This document shows, in pieces, positions 1-9,821 of a DNA stretch of 64,000 bases. Both the position numbers and the translations under genes were made by a program. The stretch covers positions 248,001-312,000 of the forward strand of contig MU839833.1 in the NCBI GenBank assembly GCA_030411725.1, written 5' to 3'. The notes beneath the pieces are model-generated. The model was not told the origin of the DNA. It searched no databases and saw only the letters and a program-made list of their open reading frames with translations. The DNA is from Echria macrotheca. Lineage: Eukaryota; Ascomycota; Sordariomycetes; Sordariales; Schizotheciaceae. Numbering within the stretch: position 1 is the first letter of the stretch; every line of letters begins with the position of its first letter.

Positions 1-555
1 CACGGCGCCTTTGAGGAAGTGGCGGGGGATGCCGGTGATGTTTTCGATGACGAGGGATAATTCAGACTTGGTACCCAGGTAAGCCCAGCTGGCGTTATAA
101 AATTCGACTCTCTTGGGGGCGATGAGCTCCTGGAGGGTCCAGCCGCGGCCGAACCAACGACTCAAGCGGAAGCGAGAGGAAGGGTGGGGGGGTATGTCAC
201 CGTTCGGGACGTCGGAGAGATAGGCATAGCAGCGTGCTGCCTTTTGGTACCAGTTGAACATGGAGTTTATGGCTTCGCCCAGCTCCACCGAGTCCTTCTT
301 GTCGATACAACACGAGTCGATCCAGACGTACGACAACTTGTCTTTTCTGGCTCGGCGACAACATCCGAGGATCTTATTCGGCAGAGCACTCCACAGCTTG
401 CCATTTTGAGCTCCCGTTTTCTCCCAGGCCTGGATTCGCTCGAGGGTCCATTCTTCGTGGTCCTCGCCCCATGTGTGTGAGAGAATGGCGTAGGGCGGGG
501 TTGCATCGCCTGCAAAGCTTTTGAGCTTGAAAGTTTCGGCGTGGAGGAGTCGCAT
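1..555 (-). CDS. HET-domain (heterokaryon incompatibility) protein, 3' part missing at window edge
   Basis: The first 185 codons of a HET-domain protein are visible; the gene runs off the left edge. It opens with MRLLHAETFKLKSF, the usual first block of HET-E/HET-D-type proteins, followed by YAILSHTWGE, then VWIDSCCIDKKDSVELGEAINSMF spread over residues ~75-98, SDVP and SRWFGRGWTLQELIAP. These are the three conserved HET blocks in order. No intron is visible. HET domains trigger vegetative incompatibility and cell death when two unlike fungal strains fuse; what follows the domain (NACHT, ankyrin, WD) cannot be seen here. The start at 555 is chosen because family members begin exactly at this MRLLH motif. 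It is one of three HET genes in the window. Confidence 0.9.
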   Translation of the reverse strand, partial: MRLLHAETFKLKSFAGDATPPYAILSHTWGEDHEEWTLERIQAWEKTGAQNGKLWSALPNKILGCCRRARKDKLSYVWIDSCCIDKKDSVELGEAINSMFNWYQKAARCYAYLSDVPNGDIPPHPSSRFRLSRWFGRGWTLQELIAPKRVEFYNASWAYLGTKSELSLVIENITGIPRHFLKGAV

Positions 556-1436
556 GCTGCGCGGCAAGTGCGACCAGCGGTCAAACCAACAGGAGAGGGG
601 TTCGTCTCAGTTTGATGATAAACAAGGAGGGTGAGTGCAAATCGCCCGTCTGGTGCTTGATGGTGGGTCGCATCCAGAAATCGCTTTGCTCTGGCTGGTC
701 AACTCTGCTGATGGAGGAAGGAAGGAGCTCGAGGCTCGCAGCCCCTCTCGGGCTCAGCTCGTCTGATGAGTCCATCCCAATTGAGATAGGCAGCCCCCAC
801 GTGATCTCTCCCCAATCAGGGATGGCCTTGATCACAGCATCATGAGCTCTCAGAGTTGGATTTTGGAGGTCGCAGGTGGGATGCATGATTGTCGTCAGTG
901 ATGAAGGTCCTAGCCACTGTTTTTCTTGAGTTTGTATCAAAACGTGGCTAGTTGTAAGTTGGTTTCCGGGTATTTTCTTGTCGTTTGTTTCTTTCCTCTT
1001 TTCCTACTTGTTTGGTGGCTGGTACGCATGATTCGTGGGACTTTTTAGATCCATCCCAATTTGGGATCGTTCCGAGTAACTACAGGCAACTTTTTCGCAT
1101 TCACATTCTTTCTCGATAATTTCTTCAATTGGAGCGGCTTACCATTTCTGAAGGGCTTGGTACTTTCCGGTCTGGAAGCAGTATTTCCATGGAACCGACG
1201 CGCGTCTATTTCATCTGCCAAAGTTATCCAGAGACATTCCTAAATAACTATTGGCAGAAATGCTCCCTGGAGGCATTTCCCACCACTGGATTTGGGTGAA
1301 TCGTCATCCGGGTCCGATGACATCTCAACTGCCAAGCGAAGATAAAAGGCAGCCTCAATGACGATTCCAAGGCCACCCGATCAATCCTCCAATCTCGTAT
1401 CTCATTGGATCCAGCCCTTGATGAACTGACGGCATC
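556..1436. other. Intergenic region
   Basis: This stretch holds the divergent upstream regions of the HET gene (-) and the GH54 gene (+). Short open frames (for example 581-940 on the minus strand) show no recognisable family and I treat them as chance frames. No repeat or RNA gene was seen. Confidence 0.5.
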
Positions 1437-2468
1437 ATGTTCTCACGACTGTATCTCCTATGGGCGGCCGGGCTGAGTCTCTGTCTCATTGCAAGCCCCC
1501 TCGTCGCGGCTGGGCCATGCGATCTGTATGCCGCGTGGGGTACGCCATGCGTTGCAGCGCACAGCACGACCCGGGCTCTCTACAACAACTACACCGGTCC
1601 GCTGTACGAGGTCAAGCGTCAGTCCGACAACACGACTACAACCGTGACACCACTGTCGGCTGGGGCCGTCGCCAACGCCACCGCCCAAGACGAGTTCTGC
1701 TCTGGCACAAACTGTCTGATAACTGTCATATTCGACCAGTCCGGACGCGGTAATCAGCTGAGACAGGCCGGACCGGGGGGCTTCCGCGGTTCGGAAGCCG
1801 GTGGCAACGACAAGCTGGCTAATGCGACGGCCGCACCCGTTTTCCTTTCCGGCAAGAAGACATACGGTGTCTTTATTTCGCCCGGTACGGGATACCGCAA
1901 TAATGCGGCCAACGGGACGGCGACGGGTGACGAGCCGCAGGGGATGTATGCCATCTTCGACAGAACGCACTACAACAGCGGGTGCTGCTTCGACTACGGG
2001 AATGCCGAGACGAACAGCAAAGACACGGGCAACGGACACATGGAGGCCATCTACTTTGGCAGCAGCAAGTACTGGGGCTCGGGCGCCGGCAAGGGGCCGT
2101 GGATCATGGCGGATCTGGAGAATGGTCTGTTCTCGGGTGCCAGCCCGGGGAACAACCCCGGCGACCCGACCAACACGTACCGGTTCGTGACGGCCGTGGT
2201 CAAGGGTGAACCGAACAAGTGGGCCATCCGCGGTGGCGACCCCACATCGGGCCTGCTGTCGACGTTTTACGACGGTGCTCGTCCGGCCAAGTCTGGGTAC
2301 AGTCCGATGCACAAGGAGGGTGCCATCATTCTTGGGATTGGAGGTGATAACAGCATCTCGGCCTAGGGGACGTTTTACGAGGGGGTCATGACCACGGGGT
2401 ATCCGTCTGATGCGACCGAGGACCAGGTGCAGGCAGACATTGTGGCGGCCAAGTATACCACGCAGTAG
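1437..2468 (+). pseudogene. GH54 alpha-L-arabinofuranosidase (AbfB type) with an in-frame TAG; CBM42 absent
   Basis: A secreted GH54 catalytic domain that would remove terminal arabinose from plant arabinan or arabinoxylan. Residues 1-25 are a signal peptide; the mature part opens GPCDLYAAWGTPCVAAHSTT, as in fungal AbfB. The nucleophile in ADLENG is Glu228 and the acid/base in GIGGDNS is Asp304, both intact (roles known from Aspergillus AbfB). Codon 310 (2364-2366) is TAG where relatives have Gln before GTFYEG. The frame then continues with 33 clearly homologous codons (GTFYEGVMTTGYPSDATED...) to a second stop at 2466-2468. Family members normally carry a C-terminal CBM42 arabinose-binding domain; none follows here. 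It may be a nonsense allele, a sequencing error, or still partly active, since both catalytic residues precede the stop. The long antisense frame 1458-2501 is a shadow. Confidence 0.85.
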
Positions 2469-2618
2469 TGCACATTCGAAAATCGAGACGTATACTTCCA
2501 CCTGTAGGTCTTTATGCCTTGGAATTATCTCAACATCCGTGAAGATCCGGTCAGCGACACCTGGTGCCAGTGCGGATTATTCTTGGCACCGCGAGTTGTG
2601 GCACACACCGGCTTAGAC

Positions 2619-2744
2619 GTGAAAGACTAGGTAGAGATGCTTGGATTGTGGAAGAGGAGAGGTGCCCTCATGGCTTGGCTAAATACAGGTGTGCTGGTCT
2701 GTGTGCTCCTTCCATCTGTCTGGCGCGCTCTTTCCTGGCCTAAC
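2619..2744 (+). repeat. Dispersed short repeat, copy 1
   Basis: One of seven similar ~125-140 bp intergenic elements in the window. Shared blocks are GATGCTTG, TGTGGAAGAGGAGAGGTG, TGGCTAAATACAGGTGT, CTTCCATCT and the terminal CCTGGCCTAACA. Plus orientation is defined here as ending in CTAACA. Boundaries are approximate. Confidence 0.75.
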
Positions 2745-3118
2745 AGACGGGAAGCCCCTTTAAGGATGATGATGCGTGGGGGGCTTCTTGTCAGGGCGGT
2801 TTTTTGCATTTTCGCGGGCCATTAACTATCTTCCAGTGCCGATTGCCGCCAGCCTTGTCGTCGTCAACCAGTCAAGTCGGATAACCCTAATATAGCAACA
2901 CCGAGCGAGACGGGTGCCTGTCGATCGAGCCAATGACGAGAGATAGGGTTGAACAATTATCATGCTTGTGGCACGATGCCTCAGTAGCATGATGGCTGCG
3001 TCGGGCGGCGATATGGGACCAATCATCTTCTCAGACAGGACTCATGGCTTGTTGAGAGATAACGCCCGCCTTCTCCGCGTGATTCTGATTAGCTGAAAAT
3101 GTGTTCGAAAAAGCTGCA

Positions 3119-3250
3119 TGTTAGGCCAGGCAGGCAGGAGCACCCACACAAGATGGCAGGCACGCATGGACCCAGGCCACTGTACTTAGCCAGTCTTCAG
3201 GGCTCGTCCTCTCTTCTACCAAACAAGCACCTTTACTTGCACTTCTTCAT
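3119..3250 (-). repeat. Dispersed short repeat, copy 2
   Basis: Reverse-oriented copy beginning TGTTAGGCCAGGCAGG and ending AAGCACCTTTACTTGCACTTC. It faces copy 1 tail-to-tail about 370 bp away. The outer end matches copy 6 (AAGAAGTGCA) better than copies 1 and 4. Confidence 0.75.
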
Positions 3251-3539
3251 GCAGGAGCGTCCGACGTGGCTGTCAAGGATTGGACATCTTTTTTCCTGGT
3301 GTTGTGAGGAAGGGCCGATCTTGGTATCCCACACCTACCAACGACGTTCACGATACACAGAGGCGCCAGGTACAAAGGGGCGAGCATTCCAGCAAGTGCT
3401 TTTGCTTTGAGACCATTCTCCTGCCACACAGTCAATTTCTATCTACCTCCCGAGGTAGGTAGACAGCCTCTTGGTCCAAGTCCATCTCTTTGCCAACCTT
3501 GGAGTTATCCTCGTCTGGCGGGGCGCCTCCGCCGCTGAG

Positions 3540-4282
3540 ATGTTTTCCCGTCTCGTCTCGAGCTCGAGCCGGAACAACAACCCGGCGCCTCCAGATTGGG
3601 AAAGTGACGGTTCCTACAGCCCGTATACCTCGGACAGTGAGGGCTTTGACGACACGAACTCTGATGGCGAGTCTCGCGAGGTTTACTTGCTTGGTCGTAG
3701 CCTCGGAGACCCTCCGGGTGGCCGCCTTCATCCCACCCGCCGTCACACCGGGATAATGGTCGGGGGTTACGTCCACGAAGTACTCAAGGCCAAAGTCTTG
3801 GGAGGCACCACCGAAATAATGAGATATAGCCGCTGCAGACCTGGTGAATGGTTGCAATACGAATATCTCGCTGATCCCGTCTATATCGGGGACACCACTT
3901 TGACCGACGCCAGCATTGCTGAAAAAGGTTCTCTCCCACAATCAACCCAAGTTTCTTCTGGCTTGGATCACGGAGCTTATGCGCTGACCTACCGCCAGCA
4001 AACGAGCTGATCTTGGAGAATCCAATTTACAGCTTCTTGGACAATAACTGCCAGCACTTTGTCGACCGCCTCCGCAGGCGTATCTGCACCAAAGACTACA
4101 ACGGTAGCCACCTGACAAAGCCCCCGGTCGAAAAGTTCAAAAAAAAGCACAAGAAGACCGCGAAAGTGGTGGACAAGTGCTACGGGGCATACCGGAAAGT
4201 GACTCTGACATTGGCGGCGGTGACCGGGAAATATGACGCTGAAGGTTCGTTCATGTACGTTCTGGAGTTCGCCAGGCAATGA
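3540..4282 (+). CDS. Small protein with LRAT/NlpC-P60-like H...NC motif
   Basis: Two exons (3540-3927, 3999-4282; 71 bp intron with a GCTGACC branch and CAG acceptor) give 223 aa. A low-complexity acidic N-terminus (residues ~10-50) precedes a domain with HTGIMVGG (His69) and NNCQHFVDRLR (Cys147). This order and the NCxHFV pattern recall the H-rev107/LRAT and NlpC/P60 thiol-enzyme fold, where His and Cys are catalytic. The C-terminus is Lys-rich with a hydrophobic end. No signal peptide is evident. The donor (GTTCTC) is weak, but the phase fits exactly and the spliced frame restores ANELILENPIYSFLDNNC. An in-frame upstream codon stretch back to 3471 exists without a better start. The assignment to the LRAT-like superfamily is inference from motifs only. 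Confidence 0.6.
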
Positions 4283-4933
4283 GAGGGAAACTATATTCTC
4301 GGAATCCTCCTGTATCTTTTCATGTTTGCGCTCAACTACCTTACCTTGTGTAATCGAGATAGATGTTCGTTAGTGTCTGTTATTAGGCATCTGATAGGGG
4401 TGCACCCCCCTCTTCATCTGTTCGCATCCCCCTACATGAGAAATTTCAAGGACATCTTCGAACACAAACGTTATAGCATATGACCAGCAATAAACCCGTA
4501 CTTGATCAGCTGCTTTTGATCCCTTTTAGGTGTTTCTAACCTTTTATTTACAAGAAATAATATCTGCCAGGTCTTTACCCAGGGCGCGTCCAAGGTTCTA
4601 GCGAACGCGTTAAACCTACCTTATACCTTCACTTTATAAGTTTAAAACCGCTTAAATATAGTAGATAAGCCTATGAAAAGTATATATTCAGCTTCTAGGA
4701 AAAATACCAATTGTGGATTAGAGGGCAGATGCGTAAAACGCTATTCCGGGGGATGCACCCGGAGGCGAAGGGGGGTGCAATATCAAATGCCCGTGTTAGT
4801 CTCATCACTTAATCCCGAAACTACCTAGAGTTTCAACCTTCCCGATCTGCTCCCCCTATCTCTAGCCCAAGGCGTCTCTAGGACTTGGCTTATAACTATC
4901 GGCCTGTCTGTCCCGTCCTCGGCCTGCACGTAC
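4283..4933. other. Intergenic region holding an AT-rich inverted-repeat element
   Basis: No gene is visible. Most of the stretch is the element at 4401-4779. The remainder is the 3' flank of the P450 gene. Confidence 0.5.
4401..4779. mobile_element. MITE-like element with 32 bp imperfect terminal inverted repeats
   Basis: The left end 4401-4432 (TGCACCCCCCT...GCATCCCCC) matches the reverse complement of 4748-4779 (TGCACCCCCCTTCGCCTCC... GCATCCCCC) at 24 of 32 positions by eye. The ~315 bp interior is strongly AT-rich compared with its neighbours and has no coding frame. This is the structure of a small non-autonomous DNA transposon. Several mismatches are C/T differences, compatible with RIP-type decay. 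No clear target-site duplication was found. Confidence 0.65.
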
Positions 4934-6757
4934 TCAAACCGCCCTCTTTTCTATCCGCACCAACAGGTCCGACTGCATAATGAGCCCCGAGTACTCATTC
5001 TTGATGGGCCGCGCAGCATCGACAATGGTAAAGTCCCATCTCCGCAACATCTTTTTTGGGAAAGACCGTCAGCTCCCGAAACTCAACAAAAAACCACCGT
5101 AGCAACCAAAATAAAAAAAGGAAATCTCAGAAAAAAAAATCATACCTCAACAATAATCTTATTCAACTCAATCTGCGCAATAGCCCTCCCAAGACAACTC
5201 CACTGCCCACCCCCAAAGCACAAATCCAGCGTCCCATTCATAGCCACCAGCTGTTTTTCATTTCCTGCAGCCCGCAACCACCGCTCAGGCCGAAAAACAT
5301 CGGCGTCCTCGCCAAAGACGTTCTTGTCGCGCAACACAGCCCACGCGCTCCAGCACACGTTCGTCCCGGCCGGCACGCGCACGCCGCAGATGGTCGCGTC
5401 GGTTTTGGACACGCGCGGCATGATGCCGTGGATCGGCGGCCAGATGCGCAGGCCTTCTTTCAGTGTTGCCTGGAGGAGGGGGAGCTGGCGGGCTTCTGTG
5501 TCGGTGATTACCGGAGAGGAGATGTGGCCGGATGCGATGGCGGTGTCGATTTCGGACTGGAGGCGGTGGTAGAGGGGGGGGTTGGTGAGGAGGTGGATTA
5601 GCGTTGTGCGGAGGGCTGAGGCTGTTGTGTCGGAGCCGGCGATTCTGGGGGGTTGCTTTGTTAGAATAGTGGTGGGTGATACGGGGGGGTATGAGGGGAA
5701 GGGATGATGGGGATGGGGATGGGCGTGGGTGTGGTACACTTGGAGCAAAGACTCAGCCTCGGCTTCGCGTCGGGTGACGCCGTGCTGGAGGAAGGAGCCG
5801 AGCATGTCGGGGAGCTCGGTCTTGTCTGGGCCGAAGCGCTTGGCGACGAAGTTATTGGCGATGCTGATGGGGATGTCAGACGTAATGATACCAAAGGGGG
5901 GTGGGAGCGAACGAACCCCTTGATCCGGCCAAGGCCGACGGTGTCAGTGGCCGAAGGCATAGGGAAGCGGCTGAGCAGCGGCGACTGCAGCACCGACAGT
6001 ATCCAGGGCTGCAGCGCGATGACCTGGAAGATCCGCATCGACGCCTCGGCCTGCTCGATGTAGCCGAACGAGTCCGAGTCGGTTGACATGAAATTGAGCG
6101 TCTCGCCGAAGGCAATCTGCGCGATGATGTCGAGCGTCAGGTACTGGATCTTGCGGGCCATGTCGACCGGCCGGTGCGCTTTCTCTGTCGAGATGTACTT
6201 GGTCTCGATCAGCTCTACAAACTGCAGGATGCCGGCGTCGATGGCCTCGTGCAGACCGGTCACGCCCCGTCCGCTGTACTATTTGGCTTTGAGATATTTT
6301 TCGTGTGATTCAACAAGGGACAAAAAAAACTCACGCCTGGAGCGAGTTTGGACCGAAAGACTGTGTGCGCCTCAGCGTCACACATGGAAATGGAAACATC
6401 GTGCGGCGGATCGAGCCGGAAGCCCTGGTACCACTTGGCCCGGTCGAAGCCGGAGCGGGCAGCCCACAGCCGGCGAATCTCGGCCGGGTCGCCGCACGAG
6501 ATGTAGTTCGGCGCGATGCGGACCAGCGGGCCCTGGGTCTGACACAGCCGGCCGATGTCTTCAAATGTCTTGCCGTGCAAGGTCTTGTTCATTAGCCAGA
6601 GATCCGAAAAACCGGCCAGCCAGGGACCTTTGATGTGTCGCAGTCGGTAGTAGGCCCATAGGTATTTGCTGGTGGTGTAAGCGGCGAAGGCTGCGGCTAG
6701 GATCCATAGCGCCGGACGGGCGAGGATGTATTCTTTTGCGGCTTGGATTACGGTCAT
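4934..6757 (-). CDS. Cytochrome P450 monooxygenase, microsomal
   Basis: Five exons on the minus strand: 6757-6335, 6278-5917, 5863-5738, 5644-5146, 5050-4934 (508 aa). The N-terminus has a membrane anchor (residues ~15-35) and a proline-turn region (IKGPWLAGF). Diagnostic motifs are present: I-helix AGSDTT (~306-311), KEGLR (ExxR, Glu367/Arg370), FRPERW, and the haem loop FGGGQWSCLG with Cys454. Block KLAPGYSG places it near the pisatin-demethylase-like fungal P450s that oxidise small hydrophobic molecules; the substrate is unknown. All five junctions keep frame; the last exon supplies the usual C-terminus (LLRRWDFTIVDA). Donor GTTCGT of intron 2 is unusual, but the same donor recurs in the BTB gene in this window. 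It is 11 kb from the RiPP-like locus and I do not assume a link. Confidence 0.92.
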
Positions 6758-7225
6758 CTTGTCGGCTGCTCTGTCCTGTGGAAGAGAGGGTAGAAGCCAT
6801 GGTCAAGGTGAAAACGACAGACATCCCCGCATTTATCCCTCATCTGATGAATCCCTGATGGCTGCGGTGCTGTGCATGCAGACTGCAGATGCCTAGACGC
6901 AGTGATAAGTCGGGGGTCTGCATCGAACCAGGTTAGGCCAGACATGCCAAGAGGTGTAGTGTTGTATTTGACAGAGGCGACGAATAAGTTTCGAAGGCAA
7001 ATGCTATTTTATCTACATCGAATCAAGCGCGAATATACGGGTATGTGTCAAAACCAACGCTCAGAAATCCAACCACCCCTTTTCCATCAATCCCCCCCAA
7101 TTGTTTGTTTCCCCTTTCCTGTCTAGTACCAACCAACCGAAGCCAACGTTTCGTATCTCGAGAGACCAGCTCTGCTCAACGCCTATAATATCCCAAAACG
7201 GAAAAAAGAAAATCAGAATTCACAA
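6758..7225. other. Intergenic region (P450 upstream, chitinase downstream)
   Basis: Upstream region of the P450 gene and 3' flank of the chitinase gene, both on the minus strand. I see no gene, repeat or clear regulatory site. Confidence 0.5.
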
Positions 7226-8587
7226 TCAATCGCAATGGGCCCACCACTGGCTCTCATGTACGCACGTAAACGGAGGCTGACAAGTCGTCGAACCGGTATA
7301 TCCCTCTCCACCACACTGTCCCCACTGCGGAACCAGATGATCAGTCGTACTCGTCGACGGTGACTGCGCCGCAGGCGATGCCGCCGTGGCAACGTTGTAG
7401 GCCGAAGACGTCCTCGTGCTGGTGATCAGCGTCGTCGGCGCCGGCGCCCAGCTCGACACCACCGGAGCCGGAGGAGTATACGAAGAAGACCCAGAATCCA
7501 GCCCAGCGGCGATCGTCTCGAGGAATCCAGGGTTGCTCTGCAGCTGCGACATATCCCACACCATGACGCCCCCGAAACTCGGATACCGCCTCGCCTGCGC
7601 AATAACCCCCGCGACAAGCTGCGGCGCCGAAACATAGCCGCTCCCGGCAGCCGACGGACTCCCCGGCACCCCGAGGAGGACCTTGACACCATTCCCCCTC
7701 GCGCTGGCCCAGGCATCCCAGGTGCCAAAGTTGAAATTGTTTCCCCCACCCGCCGCCGCCGCGCCGCAGTAATTGTTGTAAAACTGCACCGAGACGAAAT
7801 CCAGCGGGACCGATTCGAGGATGGAGTCCATGGCCAGATCGGGAAACGGACACTGCGGCGCCGCGGCAAGAAAGAAACGTCGTCCGGAACGCGCCGTCTC
7901 CGCGTCCATGAGGGTTCGCAGCCGGGACGCGAAGGGGACCATGTTCTGCGTGGCGGCTTCAAAGTCGAAGTCGAAGCCGTCGACGACGGCGCCGCCAAAG
8001 GGGCGGTTTCCTGAAGAAGAAGAGACGGGGCCGAACATGGCCCAGATCGTGTCGGCCCATGCCGACGCTTCCGAGGGAGACGAGAAGCCGCCCTCGGTGT
8101 AGGTTGCGCCGCCTAGGGATAGCAGCAGGGTCTTGCCGGCGGACTGGCAGGAGAGGATGTCGGCTTCGATCTCGGGGCAGCGGAGGAGCTGCGAGCCCGG
8201 GAAGGGGGTGCAGCTGTCGCTGGCGGATGCGAAGTTGACGAGGGTGGGGGATTTGATGTTGTTGAGGAAGGCGAGGGGGATGATGTTGACGGGGGTGTCT
8301 GTTGACTGTATTAGATTTGAGGAGGGGACAAAACGACGGAGAAATAAATACTTGAGCAGTACGCCCCGAGACGTTGTTGCGAGCCCGCTCGGTTCGCCGA
8401 GTTCTGGCCTGTTACCCATCATATATCAGCTCAGGTTTTTCTTTTTCTTTTTTGTCATTTGATTTCAGGACGCACCCCAGTACACGGCAATGTTGTTCTG
8501 CGCGTACGAGGCAAAGCCGGCCAGGGCTGTTCCTGAAAAGGAGAGGACGAGGCCACCGAGGGCCACAAGCGTCGTCGACGACACCAT
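7226..8587 (-). CDS. Secreted GH18 chitinase (class III type) with C-terminal CBM1
   Basis: Three exons (8587-8476, 8408-8352, 8298-7226) encode 413 aa. Residues 1-23 form a signal peptide. The GH18 barrel starts with FASYAQNNIAVYWGQNS and carries SLGG plus DGFDFDFE (163-170), the DxxDxDxE catalytic signature with Glu170 as acid. A Ser/Thr-rich linker (about 330-380) leads to a fungal-type CBM1 ending the protein (WGQCGGEGYTGSTTC ... HCD; four Cys, aromatic residues present). It should cleave chitin outside the cell, in wall remodelling, mycoparasitism or nutrition. The second intron uses the downstream of two nearby AG acceptors, because only that keeps frame (CSNTPVNIIPLAFL). Confidence 0.93.
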
Positions 8588-9821
8588 TTTTCTTCTTCTT
8601 TCCCGAGAAGAAACCCCGAACAACAACGGTCAGAAAAGAAAGAAACGGACGAAAAGCCCGGAAAGAAGAACCAAGTGTCGGGGATTATCGACGGCAATAG
8701 ACGGTATATATATGTTGTCTGACCGGAACGGGCAATGCGGACGCGGCCGGCAATGGGGGGTGGATGGGTGATAGCGGCTAGGGATCGGGATGTGGATTAT
8801 AGCCTGATTCTGGTTCGTTCACCTTTTTCGGGAAGAAACGACTTTTTCCTGGCAGCGGCTTGGACGTTTTGATGGGATGATTGAACTTTTTTGCCCTGGA
8901 AATCGGCTGCCGGTCCGAACAGATCTTATAGCCCCTGATATATGTGTGTACGTACATCTCTTGTCAGAACCCACACAGAAGACACGAAGACAAAGGAAGA
9001 AAAAAAAGTCGGGTTCATGGTTCGACACGTCAATATCGTGATCTCTGTAAAACCAGCCACCGCCAATGTTCTGCTGCAGCCCAGCCTCATCTTGGTGTTC
9101 TTGTCAAATCCGCACAGCCGGGTGGTGACCAGAGAATTTTTGCAGGGACTGCTGTGCGTAGCTGGGGTCTCGGGGTGGACATGTGATGGAGACACCGACT
9201 TTCAGTGTTCAGGTACCCGCGCGCCCATCGGCATCGTGAACCGGCGGATCGTCCGAAACACGCGTGGCCAGCAGGGATAGGGGTAGGGAAACAAAACGAA
9301 TGCCTGTTTGCAGATCCGTAGAAGATCCCCCCGGGTGGGGTCCAGACAAGCTTCCCGGCTCTGGGTGTCCATGCTTTATGCCGGTGTAAGTCGGCTTCCT
9401 ATAGGCCCGGCCGGACGGGGTCCACTCTGTTTTCTACTACGACTATGGGAGTCCTGGCTTAGGAACGACAACAACCCCAGGTAGACCGAGGTATCGGGAG
9501 ATCCGGCCATCGGGAGAAATTTTCAAAGTACCGATTACGGACCCTAGGTGTAGGAGTGAGGCTGGGGGTGGGTTGGATGCGTATTTCGTGGGGGTTGGGA
9601 TCATCGCAAATCGATAGATGATGGGGCCCTCTGGAGGAGCTGGCAGCTGATTTCAGCTCGGATGGCATTGTGTGGGTTCAAGACTTTCGTGAGGACGTAA
9701 GCCATTCTCAAAGGCATGTGGAGTGGTTTATCCCCCGTTCGAGTTTCGGCCTCCAATTGGCCGAGTTACAACCAGGATCTAAAGATAGAAGTCTGCCGAA
9801 ACTTGATCAGACCGACAATGT
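8588..9821. other. Intergenic region
   Basis: Upstream region of the chitinase (-) and 3' flank of the NmrA-like gene (-). Open frames here (for example 8942-9280 plus) show no family signature. No structured repeat was noticed. Confidence 0.5.

Larger units (their letters stand above)
2469..3539. other. Intergenic region with two repeat copies
   Basis: No gene was recognised. The region contains two copies of the dispersed ~130 bp repeat in opposite orientation (2619-2744 and 3119-3250). A TACCTCCCGAGGTA palindrome lies near 3445-3460. Confidence 0.5.

Noticed and set aside
581..940. 119-codon minus-strand frame upstream of the left HET gene
   Set aside because: No domain is recognisable, and the HET protein starts at its canonical MRLLH motif downstream; probably 5' untranslated sequence.
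1458..2501. 347-codon antisense open frame over the GH54 gene
   Set aside because: It lies exactly opposite a well-conserved gene and has Arg/Gly-rich shadow composition with no family motif.
2469..2620. Possible CBM42 remnant after the GH54 stop
   Set aside because: A RVVAHTG-like string occurs, but spacing and surrounding residues do not follow the AbfB-domain pattern.
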